From: Acidobacteriota bacterium
GTDB lineage: Bacteria; Acidobacteriota; Terriglobia; Terriglobales; Acidobacteriaceae
DNA: 42,687 nt
Reading direction: 5' to 3'
NCBI GenBank assembly: GCA_021781795.1
Contig: JAJXWA010000019.1
Span: 1 to 42,687 of the forward strand
The notes under the pieces are model-generated. The model was not told the origin of the DNA. It ran no database searches and saw only the letters and a list, made by a program, of their open reading frames with translations. The translations under genes and the position numbers were made by a program. Of this stretch, positions 28,365 to 37,545 are shown in pieces (the stretch's first letter is position 1; every line of letters begins with the position of its first letter).

Positions 28365-29546
28365 CTACTCCCCGGATGTGTCTTCAGAGGAGCCGACAGG
28401 GGCGCTGGCGGGAGCCGAGACCGGCGTGGCCAGATGACGGTGCGTGCCGTGCACGGCTGGCGGGGCGGCGTAGCTCTTGTACACAGTGATGTGGAAGCAT
28501 GCCTGCTGAAATTCTTCCTCCACATCGAGCTTGCCCTGATCCTGGAGCTTCAGCAGGCGGCTGCGCATCCAGTAGATCTCGCGTGTACTCAGTCCCCCTT
28601 TGGCGATGTCAATCGTTGCACCGGTTACATGCGGGCTCACCACATCGCCTTCCGCAGCCGCGGCATTACCATTCACGCCAATCAGGCGCTTCTGGTAGTC
28701 CACTGTGCGCACTGCTGAGCTGACTTCGAGCGGACGATGAAACTGTGCCGCATGGGCGCGCGCCAGATCGGACAGGAAGCGCGCTGTCCAGGGCCGGCAA
28801 TAACGGCGATCCGATGGCAGGCTCTTGTTGATGGAAAGCACGCTCGATGTGGGCACCGGCACCAGCACACCACGCGCAATGCGGTCCCGCAGGTCATCGT
28901 CATTTTCGATCCGCTCCAGATGGTCTTCATCGGTGCGCTCGTTCTGTCGCACCAGCGAGGCCAGCGAGCCGTGCAGCGGCGCCACCGGCGCAAAGCGCGT
29001 GGCATGCAGTGAGACCGCAGTCACCGGGGCCTGAGCGTCGCCTTCGATCACTTGCGGCGCGCCTGCGTCCGGATCGGATTCAGGCTCCGGCTCGAGAAGA
29101 TCGGCTGTGCGCGTTGCAATTCGTGACGCGACCACGCGCTCCGCGGCAGGGCTCGCCTCCTGGGCTGCTGCATCTGCCGGCGCATCCGACAGCGTCTGAT
29201 CAGAGCCCCCTGTATGCGCGAGTGGATGTGCTGACTGCGCAGGCGCAGCGGGTGAAGCGCTCTCATGCTGTGTGGTTCGCGGCGCAACCATGCGATGCGC
29301 CGGCTTGGGGCGCCGCGCGGATGCGACCTGCGCATGGCCGCCGCGGCTTGCGTGTCGGATACGCCTTGACGCGAGGCGGCCGTGAGCCGTTCGCGATGCG
29401 GTGTGATGAGTCCGCGAGTGCCCAGAGGAATGGTGTACCGTTGCTGCGGGCGCGTGGTGCGAGCGTGTCTTGTGTGGCTGCGCGCCACTGGCTGTTTCGA
29501 CGCCCAGCGCGGCAAAGAGAATTAGAATGATTGCGATCCGCGTCAT
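28365..29546 (-). CDS. DUF5715-family exported protein with M15-peptidase-like zinc motif
   Basis: A 393-residue protein with a Sec signal (residues 1-22). Next comes a long His/Arg/Ser/Ala-rich low-complexity linker (about 23-180), then a conserved domain (about 225-360) that I recognise as DUF5715. Within the domain, SSAVRTVDYQ precedes SPHVTGATIDIA, giving H306 and D313 six residues apart. EEEFQQACFHITV supplies E343-E345 and H352. This His-x6-Asp...Glu...His layout is that of M15-type D,D-carboxypeptidases (VanX/VanY-like), so a periplasmic peptidoglycan peptidase is a reasonable inference, not an established function. The start is uncertain because no good ribosome-binding site is visible; 29546 begins the signal peptide. 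A Ser/Pro/Ala tail follows residue 360. Confidence 0.8.
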   Translation of the reverse strand: MTRIAIILILFAALGVETASGAQPHKTRSHHAPAATVHHSSGHSRTHHTASRTAHGRLASRRIRHASRGGHAQVASARRPKPAHRMVAPRTTQHESASPAAPAQSAHPLAHTGGSDQTLSDAPADAAAQEASPAAERVVASRIATRTADLLEPEPESDPDAGAPQVIEGDAQAPVTAVSLHATRFAPVAPLHGSLASLVRQNERTDEDHLERIENDDDLRDRIARGVLVPVPTSSVLSINKSLPSDRRYCRPWTARFLSDLARAHAAQFHRPLEVSSAVRTVDYQKRLIGVNGNAAAAEGDVVSPHVTGATIDIAKGGLSTREIYWMRSRLLKLQDQGKLDVEEEFQQACFHITVYKSYAAPPAVHGTHRHLATPVSAPASAPVGSSEDTSGE

Positions 29547-29691
29547 GGGAAGCGCGGAGAATCGAGAGCAAGACAAGTTTAAGACACTCCTTCCATGATT
29601 TCGAGTGCCTAGCGTGGTTCCCGGTTGTCTGATAACGCGTAGAATCCCGTTCAAGTTTCGTCTGTCTTGCGGCTGTCAACCCGTGCAAATG

Positions 29692-29697
29692 TAGAAT
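29692..29697 (+). promoter_or_regulatory. -10 element for the GT39-like gene
   Basis: TAGAAT on the plus strand, with TTGCGG 19 bases upstream (29667-29672). The leader to the ATG at 29725 would be about 20 bases. Confidence 0.35.
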
Positions 29698-29724
29698 TGG
29701 CGCGGTTACGGAGACTCCAAAGGG

Positions 29725-31707
29725 ATGCATTCAAAACGTTTTACCTGGATTTTAGTCGTCTTCCTGCTCGCCCTGCAGACGGCGCAGATGCTCTATATGG
29801 TGCACCGGGAATCGCTCACCTTCGATGAAGGGAACCATATGTTCGCCGGCTACATGATGGGTCACGCCGGCGATTACGGGCTCAACCCCGAACATCCCCC
29901 GCTGGTGAAGCTGCTCGCGGCGTTGCCATTGCTCGGCAGGAACCTCTGGATCCCGCCGATGCAGCAGCGTCTGTTCAAAGCCGAGGCCTATCTCGACGGG
30001 CGGGACTGGCTGGCCCGCAACGACGGCGCAAGTCAGCGCCTCGTCTTCAGAATGCGTATGGCCGCGGGATTGCTGGCTCTCGGCCTGAGCCTCGTCGTGT
30101 TCTTCGCGGCGCGCGAGTGGTTCGGCGACACGGCCGGACTCATCGCGTTGCTCATCGTCGTCTTCGAGCCAAACATCGCGGGCCACTCCGCGCTCGTCAC
30201 TACCGACGTGGGCGTCACGCTCTTCTTTCTCTGGAGCATCTATGCCTTCTACCGCTACGTGAAGCGCCCGACCGCAACGCGCCTCATCATCGCCGGAGTC
30301 GTCTCCGGGCTTCTCATCGCCACCAAGCACTCGGGCATTCTTCTGCTGCCCATGCTCATCGCACTCATCGGATGGGAGTCCTTCTATGCGCCGAAAGGTG
30401 AGCGCATACGCACCGCGCTGCGACTGAAAGGTGCGCTGGGTGTCATCGTCATCATCGGCGTCCTCGTGCTGTGGGCGTTCTATGGCTTCCGCTATGCGGC
30501 TCGCCCCGCGGGGCAGACTTTTCCCACGGTCGCGGAATATGCAGCGCCGCTGAGCCACTTCGATCAATCCGTGGTGATCTGGATCGGCCACATGCGTCTA
30601 CTGCCGGAGTCCTACCTGATTGGCCTGATCGACGTGAAGCGGATGGCTCAGTTTTATCCCACCTTCGTCCTCGGCCGGCAGATCGCGCACAGCGTCTGGT
30701 GGTATTTCCCGCTGGTCATCACCATCAAGACAACGCTGGGCATGCTTGGACTCGTACTGCTCGCGCTCTTCGCAGTGATGACCGGCAAACTCAGAAAGCC
30801 ACGAGAGATCGCGTATCTGCTCATCCCATGGATCCTGTATCTTGGCATCGCGATGGCTGCGGGCATGAACATTGGCGCGCGCCATATTCTGCCGCTCTAT
30901 GCAATGGCTGCGATTCTGGCCGGCGGCGGCGTTGTGGCCCTGGCGCAGTCCAGCAGGCGCTGGCAGTGGGCATGCGGCCTCTTGATCGCCGCGCATATTG
31001 CTTCGCCATTGCTCATCGCGTTTCCCAACTATATCCCCTATGCAAACGAGGCATGGGGCGGGCCGAAGAATGTACACAACTTGTTGAGCGACGCCAATGT
31101 GGACTGGGCACAGCAACTCTATCAAGTCAAAGCCTGGCAGGACCGTCATCCCGGCGACGAATGCTGGTTTGCCTATTTCGCGTATCCGGAGATCGATCCG
31201 GCAACGTATGGCATTCGGTGCCATCCTCTGCCGAACATCGACACTTTCTGGCTGGGCGGAGCGGAGCCGACACCTTCGACCGTGAACGGATACGTGCTCA
31301 TCAGTGCTGGCGACCTGAGCGGCTGCGAGTGGCCGAGCGGGCAGTTGAGCCCTTACCTTGCCTTTCAAAGTCTTAAGCCGGAAGAGATGATCGACGATGC
31401 GGTGATGGTTTACCGCGGGCCGTTTTCCATGCGGCAGGCCGCGGCGTTGAGCCGCGCAGAGATGGCGTTTCAGCTTTTGTGGAAGGGCGATCCGAAGGAC
31501 GCATTGCCGCTGGCGCAGGAGGCAGCGTCCATCGACCCGGCCGGCATTATGGCGCAGACTGCTCTCGGCGATGTATCTGCTGCCCTCGGCAGGAAAGACG
31601 ATGCGCGCACGGCATGGACCGCGGCGCTGAATGCAGCCGGCCAGTTAGAGCCGGATGCGCAGGAAAGTTACGTTCCCGACCTCAAGGAAAAGCTCAGCAA
31701 ACTGTAG
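29725..31707 (+). CDS. PMT/GT39-like polytopic glycosyltransferase with TPR-like C-terminus
   Basis: A 660-residue inner-membrane protein of the GT-C type (dolichyl-phosphate-mannose/ArnT-like). The first extracytoplasmic loop carries the family acidic pair D34-E35 in LTFDEGNHMF and the NPEHPPLVKLL block (55-65). Roughly ten more membrane segments follow to about residue 440. The soluble part (about 440-570) includes NVDWAQQLYQVKAW. The last ~90 residues read as tetratricopeptide-like repeats (GDPKDALPLAQEAASIDP, then LGDVSAALGRKDDARTAW). Such enzymes transfer a sugar from a polyprenyl-phosphate donor to protein or lipid on the outer face. A TAGAAT -10 lies 27 bases upstream of the ATG. It is divergent from DUF5715 and convergent with gyrA. 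Confidence 0.85.
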   Translation: MHSKRFTWILVVFLLALQTAQMLYMVHRESLTFDEGNHMFAGYMMGHAGDYGLNPEHPPLVKLLAALPLLGRNLWIPPMQQRLFKAEAYLDGRDWLARNDGASQRLVFRMRMAAGLLALGLSLVVFFAAREWFGDTAGLIALLIVVFEPNIAGHSALVTTDVGVTLFFLWSIYAFYRYVKRPTATRLIIAGVVSGLLIATKHSGILLLPMLIALIGWESFYAPKGERIRTALRLKGALGVIVIIGVLVLWAFYGFRYAARPAGQTFPTVAEYAAPLSHFDQSVVIWIGHMRLLPESYLIGLIDVKRMAQFYPTFVLGRQIAHSVWWYFPLVITIKTTLGMLGLVLLALFAVMTGKLRKPREIAYLLIPWILYLGIAMAAGMNIGARHILPLYAMAAILAGGGVVALAQSSRRWQWACGLLIAAHIASPLLIAFPNYIPYANEAWGGPKNVHNLLSDANVDWAQQLYQVKAWQDRHPGDECWFAYFAYPEIDPATYGIRCHPLPNIDTFWLGGAEPTPSTVNGYVLISAGDLSGCEWPSGQLSPYLAFQSLKPEEMIDDAVMVYRGPFSMRQAAALSRAEMAFQLLWKGDPKDALPLAQEAASIDPAGIMAQTALGDVSAALGRKDDARTAWTAALNAAGQLEPDAQESYVPDLKEKLSKL

Positions 31708-31728
31708 ATCGGCCTCCGCTATACAAGC

Positions 31729-31765
31729 AAAGCCAAGGGCACCTTCATAGGGTGCCCTTGGCTTT
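31729..31765. terminator. Strong bidirectional terminator between the GT39-like gene and gyrA
   Basis: A perfect 15-bp stem (31729-31743 with 31751-31765) and a 7-base loop. The stem bases are AAAGCC-rich at one end and GGCTTT at the other, so both strands end in a short T-run. It lies between the convergent stops at 31707 and 31782 and should serve both genes. Confidence 0.88.
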
Positions 31766-31781
31766 GAAGCTGCAATGCTGC

Positions 31782-34358
31782 TTATTGAATCAGCGTACCC
31801 TGCTCGTCGTCCTTCAGTTCCTCCGGCGGAATAATCACCGCTGCGGCCACCTTGTCGTCGTCGTCCAGGTTGAGCAGCCTTACACCCTGCGTGGCGCGGC
31901 CCGCGGCGCGGATGCTCTTCGTATCGATGCGGATGATCTTGCCGAACTGGCTGATGACCATCAGCTCGGACGAGTCATCGACTAGTTGGATCGTCTTGAC
32001 CTTGCCGATCCGTTCCGTCACGGCCATGTTCTTCACGCCCTTGCCGCCGCGCGACTGCAGCCGGTACTCCTCCACATCCGTGCGCTTGCCGAATCCATTC
32101 TCCGTCACGGCGAGAATGCGGTAGGCGCCCGGCTCGTGCTCCTTGGGTGTGATAGCAACTCCGACCACGTAGTCATTCTTGCCGAGATCGATGCCGCGCA
32201 CGCCGTAGGCCGGCCGACCCATCGAACGCACGTCGCACTCGTCAAAGCGAATCGCCATGCCGAGGTGCGTGGCGAGGAAGACGATCTGCGAGCCGTCGGT
32301 GATGCGCGCCTTCACCAGTTCGTCTTCGCCATCGATGCCGATTGCGATGATGCCGCGCGACATGACATTGGAGAAGTCCTTGAGTGGAGTCTTCTTCACC
32401 GTGCCGTTGCGCGTGGCAAAGAAGATGTACTTGCCTTCTTCCTCGAGGTCGCGCACGGGCAGAATGGCGCACACGTTCTCGCCAGGTTGCAGGCTCAGCA
32501 GGCTCTGCATGCTCTTGCCCTTGCCCGCGGCGCTCACGTCAGGAACCTCGTAGACCTTGAGCCAGTAGACGCGGCCCGTGTTCGTGAAGCAGAGCAGATA
32601 GGCGTGTGTCGAGTCCACGATAAGCTGTGAAACGAAATCCTCTTCGCGCGTCTTCATGCCGGTGCGGCCCGTGCCGCCGCGGCGCTGCTGGCGATAGATG
32701 GAGATGGGCGTGCGCTTCAGGTAGCCCTGGTGGCTTACGGTCACTGCGACCTGCTCATCGGCAATCAGGTCTTCCAGCTGAATCTCGGCCGACTCGTCCA
32801 CAATCTGCGTACGGCGCGCGTCGCCATACCTGTCGCGGACTTCCTCAAGCTCCTTGATGATGACCGCGCGCAGCTTCCTGTCGCTGGCCAGGATCTCTTC
32901 GTACTCGGCAATCTTCTTGCGAATCTCAGCAAGCTCATTCAGGATTTCGTCAACGGAGAGCTGCGTCAGCCGGTAAAGCTGCAGTTCGAGGATTGCGTCA
33001 ACCTGCCGCAGGGTCAGACCCTTCTCCTCATGCGAAAGGCGCTCGCGGTTCAGGTTGATGACAATCTCTTTGCCCTTGCCCCACGCATACAGATTCTCGC
33101 GAGCCTCCACGCGTGAAGCCGAGGCACGAATGATTTTGATGACCGTGTCGAGATTGTCGAGGGCAATCTTGTAGCCTTCGAGGATGTGCTCGCGCTCGCG
33201 GGCCTTGCGCAGCAGGTAGACCGTGCGCCGCTGCACCACGTCGATGCGGTGATCGATAAAGACGCGGATCGCCTGGTCGAGGCCCAGCTCCTTCGGCTGG
33301 CCGTTGACCACAGCCAGGAAGATCATCGAGAAGCTCTCCTGCATCTGCGTGTGCTTGTAGAGCTGATTGAGAATGATCTCCGGCTGCGCGCCACGCTTGA
33401 GCTCGATGACGATGCGCATGCCGTCGCGGTCGCTCTCATCGCGCACGTCGCCAATGTCGTCGATGATCTTGTCGTTCACCAGATCGGCAATGCGCTCGAT
33501 GAGCTTGGATTTGTTCACCTGGTAGGGAATCTCAGTAACGACCAGCGCCTGCTTTTCCTTGGTAAGGCTCTCCGTCGCCACCTTGGCCCGCATGATGAAG
33601 CGGCCGCGGCCGGTCTTGTAGGCCTGCGCCACACCGGCCCGGCCATAGAGGAAGCCGCCGGTGGGAAAGTCAGGCCCCTGCACGTGCTTCAGGACTTCGA
33701 CCAGACCAGCTTTCGGATTCTTGACCAGGTCGATGGTGGCGTTCACAACTTCAGTGAGGTTGTGTGGCGGAATGTTCGTCGCCATGCCGACGGCGATGCC
33801 GTTGGATCCATTGACGATCAGGTTGGGAATGCGCGTGGGCAGAACGGATGGCTCGAAGGTGGACTCGTCGTAGTTCGGCGTGAAATCGACCGTCTCCATC
33901 TCGATGTCAGCCAGCAGCTCGCCGGCGATACGCTCCATGCGGCACTCGGTGTAGCGCATTGCTGCGGGTGGATCGCCGTCCACGGAGCCAAAATTTCCCT
34001 GACCATCGATAAGCGGATAGCGCAGCGAAAACGGCTGCGCCATGCGCACCAGCGTGTCGTAAATGGCCGAATCACCGTGCGGGTGATAGACACCCATGGC
34101 CTGGCCCACGACCTTGGCGCACTTGGTGTACTTCTTGTTGTGCTCCAGTCCCATCTCGCTCATGGTGTAGAGCACGCGGCGATGGACGGGCTTCAGGCCG
34201 TCGCGCGCATCGGGCAGGGCGCGGCCGATAATCACCGACATCGAGTAGTCGAGATACGACCGCCGCATCTCCTCTTCAATGTTGATGGGAACGAGGTTCG
34301 TGCCGCCGGGCGGCATACCGCCATCGAGAGGGAGCTGTGGATTCTTGTCGTCTGCCAT
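31782..34358 (-). CDS. gyrA: DNA gyrase subunit A
   Basis: An 858-residue breakage-reunion subunit of DNA gyrase. The catalytic tyrosine is Y136 in AAMRYTE, and the quinolone-resistance region reads [17 protein letters not shown] with S97 and D101 (E. coli S83 and D87), i.e. residues of the sensitive type. Residues ~30-500 form the winged-helix/tower/coiled-coil part. The C-terminal beta-pinwheel from about 510 carries the GyrA box as QRRGGTG, which differs from the common QRRGGKG at one position and still fits gyrase rather than topoisomerase IV. The start at 34358 has a weak ribosome-binding site. gyrB is not adjacent. A clear promoter lies at 34435-34463. Confidence 0.97.
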   Translation of the reverse strand: MADDKNPQLPLDGGMPPGGTNLVPINIEEEMRRSYLDYSMSVIIGRALPDARDGLKPVHRRVLYTMSEMGLEHNKKYTKCAKVVGQAMGVYHPHGDSAIYDTLVRMAQPFSLRYPLIDGQGNFGSVDGDPPAAMRYTECRMERIAGELLADIEMETVDFTPNYDESTFEPSVLPTRIPNLIVNGSNGIAVGMATNIPPHNLTEVVNATIDLVKNPKAGLVEVLKHVQGPDFPTGGFLYGRAGVAQAYKTGRGRFIMRAKVATESLTKEKQALVVTEIPYQVNKSKLIERIADLVNDKIIDDIGDVRDESDRDGMRIVIELKRGAQPEIILNQLYKHTQMQESFSMIFLAVVNGQPKELGLDQAIRVFIDHRIDVVQRRTVYLLRKAREREHILEGYKIALDNLDTVIKIIRASASRVEARENLYAWGKGKEIVINLNRERLSHEEKGLTLRQVDAILELQLYRLTQLSVDEILNELAEIRKKIAEYEEILASDRKLRAVIIKELEEVRDRYGDARRTQIVDESAEIQLEDLIADEQVAVTVSHQGYLKRTPISIYRQQRRGGTGRTGMKTREEDFVSQLIVDSTHAYLLCFTNTGRVYWLKVYEVPDVSAAGKGKSMQSLLSLQPGENVCAILPVRDLEEEGKYIFFATRNGTVKKTPLKDFSNVMSRGIIAIGIDGEDELVKARITDGSQIVFLATHLGMAIRFDECDVRSMGRPAYGVRGIDLGKNDYVVGVAITPKEHEPGAYRILAVTENGFGKRTDVEEYRLQSRGGKGVKNMAVTERIGKVKTIQLVDDSSELMVISQFGKIIRIDTKSIRAAGRATQGVRLLNLDDDDKVAAAVIIPPEELKDDEQGTLIQ

Positions 34359-34434
34359 AGGTTTTTTCGGGCCAGCGGAAAGGCGGCAATAGGGATCCGG
34401 AAAAGCAGGGCCGGGCTCCGCTGGCTACAGCTTT

Positions 34435-34463
34435 ATTTTACGCTTCGGACAGGCATTCGGCAA
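34435..34463 (-). promoter_or_regulatory. gyrA promoter
   Basis: Minus-strand TTGCCG (34458-34463), a 17-base spacer, then TAAAAT (34435-34440). The expected start of transcription is near 34428, giving a leader of about 70 bases. The region just upstream (34470-34510) is AT-rich. Confidence 0.6.
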
Positions 34464-34562
34464 GGCATGCTTTGATATTTAAGTTGTTCTTTTTCTTGAT
34501 TTTAGTTGCGTTCCCCGAGAGTACAGAGCGCGTCTGACAAACTGGCTCCTCATCCGTATCAG

Positions 34563-35780
34563 TTACTGGAGCAATTGGGGCAGGCTCAGCAGGCAGAAAA
34601 CCACCTGCAACCCAACCATTGCCGCACCCGCGCCAAGGGCCAGTCGCGCCCTTGGGCTCTCATAGGCATCGGCAAACGCTCCTCCGATGAATGTGAGCAG
34701 AAACGGCACGGCCCAGAGCCACGGCATTCCAGTGGCGCCGGTCATGACGATCACAAAGAGCACGACTGCGCACAGCAGTGGCGCCGTGTTGCCAAAGTAG
34801 CGCGTGTGCGGGGTGCCGAGATAGAGCAGCACCGCAGCGCAGGCAGCGACTGCAGTGCCCGCATTCGGCAGCGCTGAGAAATAGCGCGTGACCGGGCTGG
34901 CGGAGATCGACAGGAATCCTGCCCCCGAGCGAAAAACGTAGCTGAAGGCGTCCGGTGAAAACCCGTAGCAGGCGAAGACCAGTACGAGCGCCCCCACGCT
35001 CGCAGCGAGCACGATAGGCAGCACCTGGCTGCGGCGGCCTTCAGCTACCCAGAGCATGAGCGCTAGCCCCAGCAGGGCAGCCGCCGGCAGAGCTGCAATG
35101 TGCGATGCCGCAGCCAACCCCAGCGCAAGCGTCAGCAGCACAATCCGCGGCCTCCAGCGGCGGCGCGGACCCTGCATGGCATGAGCCACGCCAATGCAGG
35201 TGTAGATCGCGGCGTAGACGCCGAGGGCCGCAAAGATTTCCGGACTCGGCTGGACGCACGCTCGAATGACCGCCGGAGAAAAACAGTAAAGAGCCAGCGC
35301 CGTATAGCCTCCGAGATTGCCATAGAGACGGCGTGTGACCCACCACAACCCGCCGCCCAGCAGGCAGCCGCCCAGCAGAAAGGGCAGACGCAGGAGGAAG
35401 AGGACATGCGTGAGCTGATGCCGCAGCTCCCATGAGCTGATCGGAGTCAAACCCACGGTCTGCACGACCCGATCCTCGGGCTTCCTGAAGCGGTCGAGGC
35501 CGCGCTCCCACAGCAGATTCAGCGTGAGCGGCAAGCCTGCTGCGCGATAAGCAAAGATGCCATCGTGGATGTTGCCGCAACTGGTGTAGTATCCGGCCAG
35601 CGGCGAGGGCCTCTCCCACGTCTCGCGCCCGCAGCGCGCGTACTGGTAGTCGCGATCGGAGAGCGCCTGCCGGCTTGTAAGCCACAGGCCCTGCGCCAGA
35701 AACAACGCCAGCAGTGCCGCGGCAATGCGCTGCGGCCGGTTAAAGCGAAAGCGGCGAAGGAGTCCGAACCGGTGGGTCAT
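34563..35780 (-). CDS. Polytopic membrane protein, possible GT-C type glycosyltransferase
   Basis: A 405-residue protein with roughly nine to ten hydrophobic segments from residue 18 to the C-terminus. A large extracytoplasmic first loop (about 40-115) contains paired cysteines (ARCGRETW and YTSCGN). The layout, with an N-terminal helix, a large polar first loop and then many helices with RRLYGN and SPEIFAAL, resembles GT39/PMT-type proteins. The classical acidic pair is not seen where expected, so I leave the activity open. The start at 35780 follows a weak ribosome-binding region; a longer reading frame would run antisense through ruvB and is rejected. It is divergent from ruvB. Confidence 0.7.
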   Translation of the reverse strand: MTHRFGLLRRFRFNRPQRIAAALLALFLAQGLWLTSRQALSDRDYQYARCGRETWERPSPLAGYYTSCGNIHDGIFAYRAAGLPLTLNLLWERGLDRFRKPEDRVVQTVGLTPISSWELRHQLTHVLFLLRLPFLLGGCLLGGGLWWVTRRLYGNLGGYTALALYCFSPAVIRACVQPSPEIFAALGVYAAIYTCIGVAHAMQGPRRRWRPRIVLLTLALGLAAASHIAALPAAALLGLALMLWVAEGRRSQVLPIVLAASVGALVLVFACYGFSPDAFSYVFRSGAGFLSISASPVTRYFSALPNAGTAVAACAAVLLYLGTPHTRYFGNTAPLLCAVVLFVIVMTGATGMPWLWAVPFLLTFIGGAFADAYESPRARLALGAGAAMVGLQVVFCLLSLPQLLQ

Positions 35781-35856
35781 CACAAAGGGGCAACAGCTCA
35801 AGTCTAAATGGTGCGAGCGATGGCACCGCGATCCCGCCATCGCCGTGAGGCCGCCT

Positions 35857-35885
35857 TTGCCGCTACAGCCGCCAACCGTTACACT
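35857..35885 (+). promoter_or_regulatory. ruvB promoter, predicted leaderless
   Basis: TTGCCG (35857-35862), a 17-base spacer, then TACACT (35880-35885). The -10 ends 9 bases before the ruvB ATG, so the mRNA would begin at or within about 3 bases of the start codon. No ribosome-binding site precedes the ATG, which is consistent. Confidence 0.55.
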
Positions 35886-35894
35886 GCCCTCATC

Positions 35895-36932
35895 ATGGCG
35901 ATTGCGCGGGATGACACTCCGGAACGGCTGGTCAGCGCCTCGCGCGCGGACGAGGAACAGAGCTTTGAGCTCAAGCTGCGCCCGCGATGGTTGCGCGAGT
36001 TCATTGGCCAGTCCAAGGCCAAAGAGCAGTTGGCCATCGCCTTGGAAGCGGCACGCTCCCGCGGCGAGGCCCTCGACCACGTGCTGCTCTTCGGCCCGCC
36101 GGGGCTGGGCAAGACGACACTTGCCACCATCATCGCCAACGAACTCGACGTAGGCTTCCAGCAGACCTCCGGCCCCGCCCTCCAGATTCAGGGTGACCTG
36201 ACGGCCATCCTCACCAACCTGCGCGAGCGTCAGGTGCTCTTCCTCGACGAGATTCACCGCATGCAGCCGGTGCTTGAGGAGAAGCTCTACACCGCGCTCG
36301 AGGACTATAAGCTCGACATCATCATCGGGCAGGGGCCGTCCGCGCGCACTCACGTGATGGAGATTCGGCCGTTTACCTTTGTCGGAGCCACCACGCGTCC
36401 CGGCCTGCTCAGCTCGCCGTTGCGCTCGCGCTTCGGCATCCTGCTCCGTCTGGAGTTCTACACCGAAGACGAACTGCGCGTGATCGTCGAGCGCTCTGCT
36501 GAAGTGCTTGGCGTGCCCATCGATCCCGACGGCGCGGCCGAGATTGCGCTGCGCGCCCGCGGTACCCCACGTATCGCCAACCGCCTGCTGCGCCGCGTCC
36601 GCGACTACGCACAGGTCCGCGGCACCGGCGTCATTGACCGCCCCACGGCCAGCGCCGCGCTAACGATGCTGGAAGTCGACGCCCACGGCTTTGACGAAAT
36701 CGATCGGCGGCTGCTGCTGACGATTATCCAGAAGTACGACGGCGGCCCCGTCGGGCTGGGCACACTGGCCGCCACACTGGCCGAAGAGGAAGATGCGCTC
36801 GAAGAAGTCTACGAGCCGTTCCTGATCCAGATTGGATTTCTCGATCGCACGCCGCGCGGCCGTGTGGCTACGCGCCTGGCCTATGAGCACTTCGGCCTGG
36901 CCATGCCAGGCCGTCAGCAGGGATTGTTTTAA
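35895..36932 (+). CDS. ruvB: Holliday junction branch-migration ATPase RuvB
   Basis: A 345-residue AAA+ motor that drives branch migration with RuvA. Walker A is GPPGLGKT (67-74), Walker B is VLFLDEIH (114-121), and the sensor-1/arginine-finger region reads [19 protein letters not shown]. The C-terminal winged-helix DNA-binding domain ends in [14 protein letters not shown]. The start at 35895 gives the normal family length; a more upstream in-frame ATG would lie before the promoter. ruvA and ruvC are not adjacent. The thioredoxin-like gene follows after 42 bases on the same strand and may be cotranscribed. Confidence 0.97.
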   Translation: MAIARDDTPERLVSASRADEEQSFELKLRPRWLREFIGQSKAKEQLAIALEAARSRGEALDHVLLFGPPGLGKTTLATIIANELDVGFQQTSGPALQIQGDLTAILTNLRERQVLFLDEIHRMQPVLEEKLYTALEDYKLDIIIGQGPSARTHVMEIRPFTFVGATTRPGLLSSPLRSRFGILLRLEFYTEDELRVIVERSAEVLGVPIDPDGAAEIALRARGTPRIANRLLRRVRDYAQVRGTGVIDRPTASAALTMLEVDAHGFDEIDRRLLLTIIQKYDGGPVGLGTLAATLAEEEDALEEVYEPFLIQIGFLDRTPRGRVATRLAYEHFGLAMPGRQQGLF

Positions 36933-36974
36933 CGCACAGTCACGCGACGGGCTGTGCAGACCGGAGATGGAACC

Positions 36975-37538
36975 ATGGCACTGACTGAATCAACAATGCT
37001 TGCACTGGGAACCGCAGCGCCGGATTTCGCCCTGCCGGACGTGGTGACCGGCAAGACCGTGCGCCGCGACGACTTCAGCGGCAAGCAGGCGCTGCTGGTG
37101 ATCTTCATCTGCACGCATTGCCCCTACGTGAAGCACATTGAAAAGGGTCTGGCACAGCTCGGGCGCGACTACCAGGACAAGCCCGTCGCCATCGTCGCCA
37201 TCAGCAGCAACGATGCCGTGGCCTATCCCGACGACAGCCCAGCAGGCCTGAAGAAGCAGGCGCAGACGCTCGGCTTCAGCTTTCCTTATCTCTATGACGA
37301 GTCGCAGGAGGTTGCCCATGCCTATAAGGCTGCCTGCACCCCGGATATCTATCTCTTCGACAGCGCGCGGAAGCTCATCTATCGCGGGCAGTTTGACCGC
37401 AGCCGCCCTGGCAACGGTGTGCCGGTGACCGGCGAAGACCTCCGTGCTGCGCTCGACGCCGCGCTCGCCGGCAAGCCGCAGGCCGCCGTGCAGCAACCCT
37501 CCATCGGTTGCAACATTAAGTGGAAAGCGACGCGCTAG
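36975..37538 (+). CDS. Thioredoxin-like peroxiredoxin/redoxin-family protein
   Basis: A 187-residue cytoplasmic thioredoxin-fold protein of the AhpC/TSA-redoxin group. It opens with LGTAAPDFALPDV and has C46-T-H-C49 at the active-site position (FICTHCPYVKHIEKG), followed by SSNDAVAYPDDSPAGLK. The cis-proline region reads CTPDIYLFD (C121), and a further cysteine C179 lies in the conserved tail IGCNIKWK. This is a widespread family usually annotated as thioredoxin family protein; its substrate is not established. The start at 36975 has GGAG 8 bases upstream. It lies between ruvB and the SIS gene on the same strand. Confidence 0.88.
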   Translation: MALTESTMLALGTAAPDFALPDVVTGKTVRRDDFSGKQALLVIFICTHCPYVKHIEKGLAQLGRDYQDKPVAIVAISSNDAVAYPDDSPAGLKKQAQTLGFSFPYLYDESQEVAHAYKAACTPDIYLFDSARKLIYRGQFDRSRPGNGVPVTGEDLRAALDAALAGKPQAAVQQPSIGCNIKWKATR

Positions 37539-37545
37539 GCCGGAG

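Noticed and set aside
35781..36353. Extended start for the minus-strand membrane protein
   Set aside because: The extension runs antisense through ruvB and lacks membrane-protein character.
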